A stretch of 64,000 nucleotides of DNA. Origin: Archegozetes longisetosus (Eukaryota; Arthropoda; Arachnida; Sarcoptiformes; Trhypochthoniidae). Position 1 is the stretch's first letter, and each line of letters opens with the position of its first letter. Made by a program: the position numbers and the translations under genes. Positions 22,160 through 35,196 of the stretch are shown here, in pieces. The stretch is taken from assembly GCA_018873245.2 (NCBI GenBank), contig JAEMBT020000001.1:8900220-8964219 (forward strand). Reading direction: 5' to 3'. The notes beneath the pieces were generated by a model, which saw nothing but the letters and a program-made list of their open reading frames with translations, was not told where the DNA came from and made no database searches.

Positions 22160-23920
22160 AAGTCGTTTTGTTATAACTTTGCAGTACAACAAACGGTTGA
22201 CTCCACCCATTGCACTACCCATTCAAAGCACGCAAGCAGACGATTTATTGCAGTAAAACATACTTACAATAAACAAATCTTAATTATTTTAAACATTAAT
22301 TTTGAGAGAAATTATAGGAATAATTGTGTTCACAGTCATTGTTAATACTACAGATATTAAACTTTTTATAATCCTCGACCTCATAATTGAAAACGTGATG
22401 AACAGGATTACCCCAAACTTCGGGTTTAACTTCGTTGCACGCGTCTGACATCCGTTTATTTGAATTTTTTAATTACTATTGAAGTTTTTGTGTTTTACTA
22501 TCGTTTTCCAAACACTCCAAATTATTTCAATTGGGTTATAGTGACAACAATGAAGGGGCAGCCGGAGGGGGTGACATCCGAACTGTTTTATGAGATTATC
22601 GACATAAAATTGAGGCTCACATTGATTTTTTTAACAATATCGAGTAGTTTTGTTTTATTTAAATCATTATCAAAAGAAATATTGTTATTATTTAACCAAT
22701 TATTAATGTCTTCAAGAGTTGAACACATGTTCGGGGATTTGTTGTGTCGCCAGCTATGAACACTACAGTTGTCATACACAACAACCGTTCCGGGGGACAG
22801 ATTTGGCAAAAGTTTATTTTCAATCCAATTTTCAAAGGTTTCAGCATTTATTTCAGTTTTATAGATAAATTCTTCAGCATTTTTGACAAACCCTTCTTCA
22901 CTGCCGGCATGAATAACCGCAAAACGAACTCCTTATCCAACAGTTTTGTTCATTTTTATTATTCTATTTTGATTTAAGGGCTGTAAAACTTTTTTTGGAA
23001 TCAAATTCTCGTGTATCACAGTCTCATCGAGATATACAGTAGGGGTTTCTTGCCATCAATTGTTCTTATCTTCTCTAACTTAAGTTTTTCAATTAAAAAT
23101 TTTTTATTAACTTTTGAATTCTGGGCGAATTAATCAATTCTTCTCTTATAATTTTACCAGAATTAGAGTATTTATATCCCATTTGTTTCATTAATTTATA
23201 AAATGTATTTAATTTTCAATCTTTAAAACTAATATCACAGTCAATAGTGGACTTCATTCTATTATAGATGTCATTAATTGTAACACAAATGCCCTCTTTA
23301 TTTAAATCACAGATTAAATTGTCAATTAAATCAAAGTCATTATCACAATAAATATATTTACATTTTCTGGGCTTTCTTTTCTTCGGGGGTGTTAGATCGG
23401 ACCCCTTAAATTTCCAAAACTTCTTTCGGATATTTCAAACATATCACAAATGTCACAAATTATGTCTTTTAAGAGCATTTTTGGCTCAATTTGTTTTAAA
23501 TAATTTTAACGCTTTAAGACACAACGTTGTATCCGTAGATCTATCGGTTTTGTACTTTTATTAGTTATTTGACTCATTTTATTAAATAATCACAATTAAG
23601 TAGTTACTTGATAGTTATTATAATTTAAAGGATAACGGCATATGTGAACAGTCTTTTAGGTTATATTGAAATAATGTTTACAAAATTATACAAAAAACAC
23701 ATTAAATGCATGACTAGTTCGAGTACTATTTACAAGTATTATTTACATTGATTACTATATATCTACATTGTGTTAAAAAGACCCAATACATTGAGTATAA
23801 TTGAATAGTCATAAACTAATTTGTATTGACATGTGTTGATGTCAGCCATTATTGCAATAAGAGGACTGGTCTGATCTGACGCATGTGCAGAAGTACTGCA
23901 AAGTTATAACAAAACGACTT
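22160..23920 (-). mobile_element. Tc1-like transposon with perfect 28-bp inverted repeats
   Basis: Left end 22160-22187 (AAGTCGTTTTGTTATAAC...) is exactly complementary to 23893-23920. TA precedes the left end and follows the right end, as expected for a Tc1/mariner target duplication. Total 1761 bp. The perfect ends suggest fairly recent insertion, although the transposase inside is broken. Confidence 0.9.
22450..23590 (-). pseudogene. Tc1/IS630-type DDE transposase, broken
   Basis: Read on the minus strand: a basic, lysine-rich DNA-binding region (about 23400-23130), then YLDETVIHEN (first catalytic Asp, near 23035), then the second block LSPGTVVVYDNCSVHS (near 22800-22750) followed by the linker typical of arthropod Tc1-like proteins. 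After a frameshift near 22590 comes HYNPIEIIWSVWKTIVKHK with the third acidic residue. All three catalytic motifs are identifiable, but stops (near 23200 and 22945) and the shift near 22590 separate them. The frame order and the surrounding inverted repeats make the identity secure; it cannot encode a working enzyme as read. Confidence 0.85.
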
Positions 23921-24825
23921 TAAGAGCCTTGGGCCCTAATTACAACATTGATTTTCTCAGAATAATTAAATAATCATTATTTAAGTTATTATTTTCCTCT
24001 TTTATCCACTATTTTTTTACCACTGATTCACAACTTGCTTTCTGCACATTATTTGAATTTTTGATAATTTGTCGACTCATTTGTGACAATTTAAAAGGTG
24101 GATCACACTTCATCAGAATTGCATTCTTCTTCAGTTTTATTCCAATTGCTGTCACCCAAAGCACACTTCTGTTCATTTTGCTCGCAACGCACTTTCGATT
24201 AATAAAATGAGCGCTTAAATCTCTAGCTTCTCGAAAAGCCGTACATTTTATTCAATCAACAAATCTTCGGTTACTGCTATCATTGACAAGATTGGTCATA
24301 AATTGATAAAATCTTATAAAGACATTTATCAATGATAAGTGATTATAAAGATTTTGATCACTTTTGAGTTTTGTCCAAGAAATTTGTAACGCTATTTTTC
24401 AAATATTTTGAAGAAATAGATTTTAATGTCGTTTTTAAGTAGAAATCTAAATATGTAAACATTTATGCTCTATCTTTTATAGTTTTTGCTGTAGACCCCT
24501 AGCACATCATTATTTGGGAGTCTGTAAACCAGAGGTTCCCAAAATAGGGGTTGTGAGAGTTTTTTGGGGCTTACGATAATAGCACTAATTCCAAGAATAT
24601 TTGAATTAAAATTTGAAAATTATCTATTAAAGACCACGTTTAAGTTAATATATTTAAAAAACATTTAGTTCGGATGAGCAAAAATTTTAAGGCTTAAAAA
24701 GGGATCGAGAACAGGAAAAGTTTAGGAATAGCTGTTCTAGATCTATATCATCATATTAATTTGAAAATATTTTAATTAAACTGACAGATTTTTTATATTT
24801 TAATTTTAGATATTCTTGAACTAAG
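23921..24825. other. Intergenic
   Basis: No gene seen. Confidence 0.3.
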
Positions 24826-25082
24826 TGATGAAAATTACGAAATAATAATTGACTTTGAAAACAATTATCGATTAACGTCATTAAGTAATAAAACGTGGCG
24901 TTCGAATAAAAATTTAATTACTTAGAGTTCGAAAATAAGTAGTTAATTGTCGTTAATTGTCGTGAAATATAAGCTTGACTTAACTAATGTTAGTTTTATA
25001 CCTTATGTTTTAGTGAAGTAAATGCAAATTCAAAGACTATTTACTGAATAGAATATAGAAATTATATTATTTTAAAATAGGA
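24826..25082 (+). promoter_or_regulatory. Conserved GR 5' block (best example)
   Basis: A ~250-bp block before the ATG of copy 4 that recurs before pseudo-copy 5 (from 29395) and copy 6 (from 31120), and more weakly before copies 2 and 7. Shared words include GATGAAAATTACGAAATAAT, CAATTATCGATTAA and GTAAATGCAAATT, each at similar distance from the start. Candidate promoter plus 5'UTR; conservation could also be simple duplication age. Confidence 0.5.
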
Positions 25083-26503
25083 ATGGATGTTCTTGATGTA
25101 AATCAAGTTTTACCGAATGGATTTATATTAGATTCGGCCGAAACTCGTTTGTATAAAATCGGATTATGTTTGACTTCTCCAAATCCTACAAAGAGATCTA
25201 AATTCAACAATCCTCTGCTAGTTTTCACGATCATTACAATCACAATGATAAAGATTTTGGTCCCATTACTTTTTAAGGTGAAAAATGAATATTTTTCAAT
25301 AATCATAGGAGATTTATCTTACTTAATTGGAATAAGGACTCATTTCACCATTGGAACCGCTCTCTATCAGCTCTTGGCTCTATCATCACAGCTTATATAT
25401 TATTATAATTACAAAAATAACATTAAACCTAATTATCTTAAAGTATTTGAAATGATGTCGGGTTTGGTAACACCAGAAAGTATTGGATTAACAAATAAGC
25501 AACAAATCTTAAAATTGATAAAACTATCAAAAACTTTGTTTTTCGTTTGCAAACTGACTGCTGAAAGACTTATCCCAGTATTCATGTTCATTGCTTTTAT
25601 GTTGATATATTTTATGAAATGCTCAGTTATAGAAACTGTTATATTCGGTATCCCTAATAATCTATTATTGGCATGGTGTGGTTATTATATGCATTCAATC
25701 AACTTATGGCAAATCATATATTTCTACATAATTTGTAAATACATTAAAATCAAACTTAAAGAATCAAATTATCATATCTCAATAATGAAACATAATAGAT
25801 ATCATAAATCTATTGTTATATATATTAATTCATTTAATTCATTATATTCTGAAATTCATGAGTACAATGAGAACTTTTGGTCAAAATATTTGTTTACAAT
25901 TTGGCTAATCTATGGTTCATTCGTTATTTTTGGTTTGTACAGCTTTTTATTCTTGCAGATGAATATAATTTTAAAAATTGTTATCGGATACATTATGATA
26001 GTTCTAGTTATTGGTTTTGTTATTATGACAAACTCTATCTCATCAGTCAATTTTGAAGCAAATAAAATCTACAAGACATTAAATGAACTGATGGCTTCTC
26101 AAACAAAACCTTATATGAGAAGAGTTTGTAGACTATATTTTCCTAACTCTATCTCGAGTCAAATTAAGGTAATGACAAAATTTCATCAAATAGCTTTGAA
26201 AATGATAAGAAAATGTTAGGTTTTAGAAGATTTCAAATACTTATAGTAAAACTATTCTTAATTTGGTTATAAACCTTTCGTTAATAGCTGATGGCATTCA
26301 CAGAAAGAGTTAGTCAGAAAAGAGTTGGATTTTCGTGTTGGAAGTTATTTATCATTAATTATTTCCGATGCTATGAAGTAATGATTTAATTTAATTATTT
26401 ATTGTTTAATTTAATTTAATCAGAGGTTATTTTTTTAATTTTTCAACAGATTATTACTTTCCTGGTATTACTGTTCATGAAAATAATACAAGTTTCAAAT
26501 TGA
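25083..26503 (+). CDS. Gustatory-receptor-like 7TM chemoreceptor, copy 4 (complete)
   Basis: Intact copy with the array's architecture: exons 25083-26168, 26288-26377, 26450-26503, all phase 0, 409 aa. Introns are 119 and 72 bp with GTAATG/TAG and GTAATG/CAG borders. Exon 2 begins LMAF and keeps VGFSCWKLF; exon 3 reads ITFLVLLFMKIIQVSN before TGA. Membrane segments align with copy 1, and the NLWQIIYFYIICKYIKIKL segment after TM4 is unchanged, as in all copies. Retained reading frame and splice sites suggest a functional receptor. The ATG is supported by alignment with copies 1, 2, 6 and 7. Confidence 0.8.
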
Positions 26504-27289
26504 ATACTGACAAATTGAAATGAAGATTGATACTAAAAATGTTACTATTTCCAGAGTATAACTCAAATTCTTTTAACCTAAAATAAAGTCTTAGAAAATG
26601 TAGATCATCGAAAATAAATATCTAAAGACGTTTTTCAGAGAACCAGACTGATTATTATACAAAAATTTAAAACAACTTCTAAATCTTTTTTCATACTTCT
26701 AAAACTTTGAAAATAAAAGAAGCTTTAAATAGGTACCAAAATACTTTACAGTAGCTTTTTCCTTCTGTTATTTACAATATATTTAAATGAAAGTAAAAGT
26801 TGTGATGTAATTTTTAATTCAAATTGATCAGATATTATGGATCATAATCTAAATTTTATTTGTATTCGTATTTATTTAAATAAATTGGAGTTTGGTCTTT
26901 GTATCCCGGTAAGAACAAAAAAAACTAAACATTTATACAGATTTGGTTTGAAGGTTAATAATTTGTCTATATATGTAGTTACAAAATATTCAAACTATGA
27001 GACTTTAATATGATATGGAGTGGTGTTCAAGCGATTGCTCATAATCTGAGTGAGACTTGAGATTTTGAATGAGAGGTGTGTGAAATATATAAATAACAAG
27101 TATATATCACAAACTTCAAATATATTTAGTTTTTGAAACACATCTTAGTAATTAGTTTTTAAGTTTGACATTAATGTTTTCTACAATATGAATAAAAATA
27201 GCGTTTTGTGACTTATAGTAACGTTTTCTGTAATATGACTACCCAAATGTCATCAATTCATTAAAGGCAAGTAATAGCTTATTCCAGAA
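26504..27289. repeat. GR 3' flank and segmental duplicate of 19960-20420
   Basis: No gene. 26640-27240 is the partner of the block at 19960-20420. Confidence 0.5.
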
Positions 27290-28580
27290 GTTAAAGAATA
27301 GAGAATTACGCAATGCGAGTATTATTTTTGGTGAATCTAATACTATTGACAAACATTAACCGAAGATTTGGTTGAAACAAAACTCTATCTCCTCATCAAA
27401 CACTACAAACCTCAAGATATTTTCAAAGGCGACTATACTATAAAATGCCTCCAGAAAGAAGTCTTAATCAAAAAGGCAAATACTGTAAAGGTAGTAAAGT
27501 TAGTAGAAAAGAATCAGTGTTTAGATGTGTTCTAACATAGATGGAAATGGAATAGAAAAGCTGGCAGTTATTGTAAAATATACAAAGCCACTTTGTTTTA
27601 AACATGTCAAATCACTTGTAACTATATATGTGAATAACAACTCAAGTTGGATGACGAACGAAATTTTCGCGAAAATTCTTCGAAAGCTCAATAAAATAAT
27701 GGCTTACCATGGAAGATATTCTACTCTTCGTCGGTAATTACAGCGCTTATGCTGTCACAAATGAATATTTAAATTTATATTTTAATAGATTTTAATAGAA
27801 GGTTATATTTTTCTTCTTCAATATTTTTTCGCGATTAAAGCCTGTGGATCAGGGAGTAATTCACAATTAAAACAACCTACAGAAATGAATTAGTTATTAA
27901 ACTCCTCGATAAATTGAAATTAGCTAAAAACAAATACGTCCTTTTATTTGTTCCTCAAAAGTTAAAGTTTAAACTTACATTATTAGACGCCTGTGATATG
28001 TCTAGTGCTTCATTAAGCGAAATTGAAGTCTAAACTATCAAAAATCGTCTCAAAAAATTCTGGTTCCATACTCGATTTTCAGGTTGACTCATCTAAGAAG
28101 GTGTCAATCACGTAGAGACTTCTATATAAACCTCTATTTTTTATTAAGAAAGCAAAAATTATGTTATTTTAATAATTTTATTTATTAGTGAGGGGGAACT
28201 ATAATTGATATATATAGCAACGTACTTACAGGTGAGAAAGGTAAATGGTTTACCACTTTTATAGATTTGGCACCCCTTTGCACCCATCAACTGAAATATA
28301 AAATCGAGATTTTTCCGATAGTCAAATAATAAGTGTAATATGTGAGAAACATCAAGATAAAAAAAAATTTGATGAACTCGCTAATTTTGATGATCAACTA
28401 ATTGCTAGAGAATTAACGAAAATAACTCTGAAATTAGTTCTGGAGATGAAACGAAGATCGAAGAAATGGAAGATAGCAGTGATACTGAATTAGAAGAATA
28501 TATTCCAAATAGATCTGAAGTTCTTAAAATGATAGACGAAATTAAGAAGTATTTCGGATCAAAGGAAGATAAAACTCATA
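27290..28580 (+). pseudogene. Tigger/pogo-type (DDE_1) transposase relict
   Basis: Fragments of a jerky/Tigger-like transposase in order on the plus strand. Near 27440 MPPERSLNQKGKYCKGSKVS with the following GISVL-type strand; 27525-27737 with KPLCFKHVKSL and SSWMTNEIFAKILRKL; then FVGNYSAY, where the family has F-V-D-N-C-S-A-H, so the catalytic aspartate is lost. An acidic tail near 28440-28560 resembles the C-terminal region. Several frameshifts and stops separate the blocks. No inverted ends recognised. Clearly dead. Confidence 0.75.
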
Positions 28581-29394
28581 AAATTTTAAGAATTTGAATT
28601 CACTTGAATTTGAAGTTTTGCGTTTGAAGCAAAATTCTTTTAAATAAAATAAATTTAAGACTATTTTCCTAAAATTAATTGATCCACATTATTCTTCCTA
28701 AGTATTAATGATGTTATGACTTTTAATCAATAATAAATTGGAGTCATTTAACTAAAAAAATTCGTAGCTCTTTATTGTGGAACCTATTTACAGTGAATAT
28801 AAAACTTAGATCTGCAGCGATTCATTATATCGGGATAGTACAGTATAATGTTCTATCGAAGTGACTTGTTTCTAAGAGTGCGTACATAATAAAAAATGTA
28901 CTACCACCTCCAAAACTCTTTATTAAACTCTGCGCAAAAAATTAAGGGAAATAGATACTAGATCAAACTTAAATTTTCAACTTTAAAAAGTTTTATAGTA
29001 ATGATAGTATGCACCCAGTAAACAGTATTTAATGATAGTCTTATAGCATTCTTTCAAAATTTCAACTGTAATTTTTTGCGAAATTTGAATTTTTACAAAG
29101 ACTTTTAAATGTGATAGTACATAAAACTGAATGCAGAGTGTAGATACAATTTTTTAAATTGAAGATATATGTGTATATAAGATAGATTTATATTATTAGT
29201 ATTTTTACGACTAAGGCAAAATCCAAAAAATCACGACACTAGATTGATATTAGGGCATTTTCGAAATAGAAGGGGTGATGTGCTGAAGGTTTAAAATCTT
29301 AATTTTCTAAAATAGATGAATATTATAGTGTCAATTTACAAATTTTTTAACTAAACTAACAGATATTTTGTATTTTTACTTTAGATATTCTTTA
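28581..29394. other. Intergenic
   Basis: AT-rich; nothing recognised. Confidence 0.3.
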
Positions 29395-29637
29395 ACTTAG
29401 TGATGAAAATTACGAAATAATAATCGATCTTAAAAACAGTTATCGATTAACATCGTTAAGTAACAAAGCTTGTCGTTCAAATAAAACTATTTCAGAGTTC
29501 AAAAACAAGTAGTTAATTATCGTGAAATATAAGTTTAGCTTAAAGTTAGTTTCCTATCTTATGTTTTAGTTAAGTAAATGTAAACTTAAAAAATTATTTG
29601 CTGAATAGAATTTGGAAATTATAGTATTCGAACAAAG

Positions 29638-30020
29638 GAGTAGATATTTTGGCCTAAATCAAGTTTGACCGAATGAAGTTATACTAGATTCGATTGAGAT
29701 TCATTTGTATAAAATCGGATTATGTCTGACTTTTCCAAATCCTACAAAAAGGTCTAAATTCAGCAATCCTCTACTAGTTTACATAATCATTATTAATTCA
29801 AATCTAAAAACTTTGATCTCATTTTTTAAAAAGTTTTAACTGAATTTAACTGGAGTTTTAAATGAATGTTTCCCTTGATTATTGAAGATTTAAATTATTT
29901 GATAAAGTTATTGGATTAACAAATAAACAAAAGATTTCAAATTGATAAAAATATCAAAATCTTTGTTTTTCTTCTGCAAACTGAATACTGAGAAAGTATT
30001 GCCGGTATTCATATTCATTT
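29638..30020 (+). pseudogene. GR pseudogene, copy 5
   Basis: Begins where the ATG should be, but the start codon is lost and a stop follows. One frame still reads FHLYKIGLCLTF-like sequence (HLYKIGLCL) and PTKRSKFSNPLLVY. An internal deletion then joins the TM1-TM2 region to the VIGLTNKQ block, after which the frame is broken and ends around TM3. The conserved 5' block (29395-29637) is intact in front of it. Confidence 0.8.
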
Positions 30021-30438
30021 AAATAATATAATTCAACTTTAGTAAAATAGTTTTTAAGCTTGATAACTGTTTGCAAATACTTTATTAATACTTCGAAAAA
30101 TTAAATTTTCCTCACTATAAATCACGATATTAATGCTGAAATTGTCTCAAGATTTTCAACTAGTTCATATAAAATACTATTTTAGTGAAAGAAATTAGTA
30201 TTAAATATAATAGTGTTGACTTTCATCCAAAAATATAGTTTATAAAGATATAGGTTAAAAAACTATAAATTTTATTTCATAAAAAATGGAATTTATGTAT
30301 GATATTCATATACGTCAATATATGCAAAACACTTCTTCGTTGTCAGACATTATATATTTTGTATTCTTAAACATTTTAAAAACAAAATTTAATATGTTGA
30401 GCACTTATCGATTTTAAAAACTTGTAGGATATATCTCT
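30021..30438. other. Intergenic, duplicated
   Basis: 30030-30150 resembles 34970-35070, and 30160-30400 weakly resembles 35940-36200. No gene. Confidence 0.4.
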
Positions 30439-30805
30439 GGAACTTGTCTCATATCGCTGCTCCTTTCTATCTTCATGTATAATTTATTCTATATACATAG
30501 ATTATGTCAATTATATTTCAAATTATAAGACCTTAATATCACAAACTGGTTAGGCAAATTAGAGGGCAATTCAAAAAGAACTTGAAGTTCTTAATATGGT
30601 ATGCATCAAAATTTAACGAAATTAAAAATATTACAAAATAGCCCAAAGCTATTAAAACTTTCAAGTCCTCTTGAATTGTCCTCTAATTTACGCAACTAAT
30701 TCATGATATTAAGGTCTTATAAGTTTAAATATAATTGACGTAATCTATATATATACAGTAAACTTATACATGGAGATAGAAAGAAGCAGCGATGAGGCAA
30801 GTTCC
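30439..30805. repeat. Foldback element
   Basis: GGAACTTGTCTCATATCGCT at 30439 pairs inverted with the sequence ending at 30805. Pairing continues inward through TTATAAGACCTTAATATCA and its complement to a centre near 30620. Confidence 0.8.
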
Positions 30806-31370
30806 ATACTTCTTACCTAAGAAAAAACTTTTCCTAAGTATAATTAAAAGTATAGTAGAAAGTCTAATAATTAATTCGTAAAATCGATGAATAGTATAAT
30901 ATTATTAATTCAAAATTAATTTCTCTAACATCTATCAATATTTGAATTTTAGTCTTTATCTTAATGGTGGAAGTTTCATAAAATTGAATGACATAAATAT
31001 TTGAAGCAATTTATATTTAAAAAAAAGTTCTTATTTTCTAAGACAGACGAATATTATAAATGTTAATTTGAAAAAATTTATATTTGACCGATATTCCATA
31101 ATTTCACTTTACATATTCTTGAACTTAATGATGAAAATTACGAAAAAATACGAAATAATTGATCTTGAAAAGCAATTATCGATTGAAGTCGTTAAGTAAA
31201 AAATGTGTCGTTTGAATAAAAATTTAATTATTAGAAATTCAAAAATAAGTACTTAATTGTCATCAGATGCAAATGTGACTAAAAGTTTTATCATAATTTT
31301 CTGCACTCAATGCAAATAAAATTGATTAGTTTTTGGAAAGAATCTGGAAATTATCTTGTATAAAATAAAA
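30806..31370. promoter_or_regulatory. 5' flank of GR copy 6
   Basis: Non-coding. From 31120 it carries the conserved GR 5' block (GATGAAAATTACGAAA, then CAATTATCGATTGAAG). Confidence 0.45.
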
Positions 31371-32476
31371 ATGGATACTTTCGGTGCAAATCAAGTTTTA
31401 CAGAATGAAGTTGTATTAGATTCATCTGAAACTCATTTGTATAAAATTGGGTTATGTCTGACTTCTCCAAATCCTACAAAAAGGTCTAAATTCAATAATC
31501 CTCTACTAGTTTTTACGATCATTATTATCTCAATCTTAAAAACTTCAGTTCCATTATTCCTTGAAGTTAAGAATGAATATTTTTCCAAAATTATCGGAGA
31601 CTTATCTTATTTAATTGATGTAAGAATCCATCTCATTATTGCATTTGTTCTCCTTCAACTTTTGGCTCTATCTTCACAACTTATATATTATTATAATTAC
31701 AAGAATGGTATTAAACCTAATTATCTTAAAGTATTTGAAATGATGTCGGGTCTGATTTCACCAAAAAAGTATTGGATTAACAAATAGACACCAAATCTTA
31801 AAATTAATAAAATTATCAAGAAATTTGTTTTTTGTCTGTAAACAGACTACTGAAAGATTATTGCCAATATCCGTATTCATCACTGTTATGTCATTATATT
31901 TTATGAAATGCTCAGTCATAGAAATAATTATATTTGGTATTCCTAGTAGTCTACTAATTACGTGGCTCTGTTATTATATGTATTCAATCAATTTATGGCA
32001 AATCATTTATTTCTACATAATTTGCAAATACATTAAAATCAGGCTTAAAGAGTCAAATCATCAAGTTTCGATACTCAAATACAAAGTTTATAAGTTTATT
32101 GTTGGAGAAATTAATTCACTAAATTCATTATATTCTGAAATCAATAGATACAATGAAAATTTTTGGTCAAAGTACTTATTGACAATTTGGTTGATTTATG
32201 GTTCAGCCATCATCTTTGTTCTGTATAGTATTTTATTCTTTGAAATGAATATAATTTTAAAGATTTTTGCCGCATATGTGATGACACTTTTAATTCTTGG
32301 CTTTATTATTATCATAAATACTGCCTCATCAGTTAATTTCGAAGCGAATAAAATCTATAAAACATTGAATGAACTGATGGCTTCTCAACTAAATCCTAGT
32401 TTCAGAAGAACTTTTGGACTGACTTCTCACAACTTTATCAAGATACAAATTGAGGTAATGACAAAATTTTGTTCTA

Positions 32477-32685
32477 TTAGGTTGTCCCATAGGTCTTTGG
32501 TACTATTCAAACTTCATTAAGAAAAGTTTTTGAAATACAAAAGTCATATCTTTGAACATTAGATAGTAGTCTTTATCGCACTCAATTAGTCGTATATCAT
32601 ATATTCATAGAATATTTTCAACTTCTAAGAAATTTATAAAGGAGGATAATCAATATAAGTGTCATTAATTTATAGGTCAACCTAA
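32477..32685. mobile_element. Mariner-type MITE, 209 bp, in GR intron
   Basis: TA-flanked. The left end TTAGGTTGTCCCATAGGT is partly complementary to the right end, which reads TTAGGTTGACCTATAAAT on the other strand. TTAGGTTG-type ends are common in mariners. It lies inside intron 1 of GR copy 6. Confidence 0.6.
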
Positions 32686-32917
32686 TAACTTATATCTATG
32701 TGTAAATGTAAGTTCGACACCTTCAACTTTTTAATCATAGAAATAAAAAGTAACAAAATCCTTCAAGTAATTCATATAGTTGATTATTTTACTTATTAAA
32801 GTCGTTATTGTGGATTAGAAATTATATATTAATGTGACTTACCTCAACTTTTACTTTTCGAATTTAAAAGACTTTTTAAGCTAAGCACAGAACTTGCAAA
32901 GTCCTCTATTGCAATTA

Positions 32918-33424
32918 TATATAGGGAGCACTAGAAAAATTTTGTCGTACGTCTTTATGACTCTATAAAAATAATCATATAGTAACAAATTATTATCATA
33001 TAGAAGATATTCACTCAAACTTCAATTAAATATATTTAGTGGTTTTTTGCACAAATAACATTTAAACATGTTCGAAATCGGTATCGCAAAATAATGTGGC
33101 TACTTAGCGAGAAAATATTTTTGAGCCATAATCTTGTTCATTGGAAGGGCTTAACTAACTCTTAATGTTATGATAAAATTTCGAGTCAGTTAAGCTCTTC
33201 TAATTGAACAAGATTATGGTTCGAAAATATCTTCTCGTGTAGTATTCTATGATACCGATTTCGAGAATGTTTAAATGTTATTTGCGCAAAAACTACTAAA
33301 TATATTTAATTGAGGTTTGAGTGAATATCTTCTATATGATAATAGTTTGTTACTATATGATTATTTTTATAGAGAGTTATCTCATAAGGACATACGACAA
33401 AACTTTTCTAGTGCCCCCCGTATA
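32918..33424. repeat. Foldback element in GR intron
   Basis: About 500-bp palindrome. Arms include GCACTAGAAAAATTTTGTCG, TATCATATAGAAGATATTCA and TAATCTTGTTCA with their complements on the right, centre near 33170. It sits inside intron 1 of GR copy 6. Confidence 0.85.
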
Positions 33425-33741
33425 AGATATCATAGAAAATAACAAGAAAACATAAGCTTTTGAAAGGCTTTAAATATTTATAGTACAAATGTTTTATTCA
33501 CTTTCTTTATCAATTTTTGGTAGCTAATGGCATTCATAGAAAGAGTTGGTCAGAAAAACGTCGGATTTTCCTGTTGGAAATTATTTACTATTAATCATTT
33601 CCGATGCTATGAAGTAATTATTTATTAATTAATTACTTTTAATTTAATTGAATTTTATCTAAAGATTAAGAAAAATGTCTCCTACAGATCATTACTTTCC
33701 TGGTATTACTATTCTTGAAAATAATACAAATTTCAAATTAA

Positions 33742-35196
33742 AAGTTGGATACTTCAAAAAAACGAAAGAGATTTCGTAATTTTTCTATGGCAACTGTTAA
33801 AAAAGTCTTTCGTAAGTCATTACTTGACCTACATTTGAATTTATTTCTATATTCTAAATATAGCGCAGATTATAAGTTTGAATTTCATTCACAGATAAAT
33901 AGAGAATATTAAAATTTAAGTAGAATCGCAGTATCTCAATGAGTTCTTTAAGGGATAGTCGTAAATCAACATGAGGAATAACCACCAAATCTTTAAAAAA
34001 TTACTCGAATCCGAGACTATCTTTTTATCCCTAATCATGTAATGTACCTGCATTTAGATATTTAAACTATTATCGTATTTATATAAATATTTAGATATTT
34101 AGATATTAGTGAAATATTGAATTACATATTATAGCTATTCCTGACCCTTACTATTGTTTTGTTCTTCTTTTTAATTAATTTCGTTCTCAGTAAATAGTGT
34201 AATGAATCATTTCAATAAAAATAATCAATAGAAAATTGAGAGCCACAATTGTAAGATCCATTTAATCTCTAAAGCTAAAGTATGACTTTATAAGTCGCGT
34301 GACTGAAACCAATTTTGAGGTTGATGGCTGAGAGGAGAGAAAGTAAAGTGAGCATAATGTTATCATTTCTGAAATATTTTTTGAGATCTGTTAATAATGA
34401 TGCAATTTTTCTCGAATGAATAAACAAGAGAGCTTTCAAACATCATTAAATTTAAATGAGAAAATTATTTCTGAACACGCAATATGTAATAGAAGTTTTA
34501 GATATGATTAATAGACAATTAATGGTAACGAAATATCAACTATAAAACAGAAGTTAATTACTATACATATAATTAAAATATATCGTGATACGACAATTAT
34601 TTCTCCCATCTTCCTGATCGATAGCTTGCTAAATCTTATAAATACATTTCTTATAGAATTAGTAAAAATACCATCAAATTTTTAATCTTTTTTGACTATT
34701 AAGTTGCATAAAAATTTTTCTAACTAATAATGACATTTCTGATAGAAAAAATGTCTTTCAAATTAAAAAAATTTATTACAATGATCACAAATTTTAGCCT
34801 TTAGTTCGTTGTGAATAATCTTCATAAATAATATTCAGAATTGAAATCTTTAGAATCAATTAGATTCGTGACATAAAATTTGATAACTGATTAGACTACA
34901 TAAGAAAATGCTTTCAAATTGTTTTCTGAGTCTTTTTTGTTATTGAAACAATATAAGTAACTCAAACTATAACCAAACAATTGTTTTCTAAGCTCGATAA
35001 CTTTCGCAAATATTCAATAGATTCATGAAAAATTAAATTGCCCTCACTATAGATCATATCAACTCTGAAATCGTTTAACCTTAGAATAGTGAAATGTTTT
35101 AGATTAAGGTTTCAGTAATTTGGGGTCCATTTTGCCCATCTATTGCTTTTGAAAAGCATGTTAAACTAAGGGATAGGGTTATAGGGTTCCATGTCA
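33742..35196. repeat. GR 3' flank; 34000-34265 duplicated at 41350-41625
   Basis: The two blocks share ordered words such as AAATTGAGAGCCACAATTG (here) and AAACTGGGAGCCACAACTG (there), about 250 bp after the conserved GR 3' flank in each case. No gene. Confidence 0.55.

Larger units (their letters stand above)
31371..33741 (+). pseudogene. Gustatory-receptor-like chemoreceptor, copy 6 (one-base frameshift)
   Basis: Same architecture: exons 31371-32454, 33524-33613, 33688-33741. Exon 1 has a run of six A (31763-31768) where copy 1 has five, shifting the frame at residue ~131 and giving a stop at 31785. Everything downstream, including exon 2 VGFSCWKLF and exon 3 ITFLVLLFLKIIQ, is otherwise open and well spliced, so the gene is either freshly broken or carries an assembly error. 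Bases 31440-32039 are nearly identical to copy 1 (84-682), with one substitution plus this extra A, whereas both sides differ by about a fifth. This is consistent with gene conversion. Intron 1 is swollen to 1069 bp by two inserted repeats. The exon 1 donor follows GAG rather than AAG. The true start is the ATG at 31371 in the MDTFGANQ context. Confidence 0.8.
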
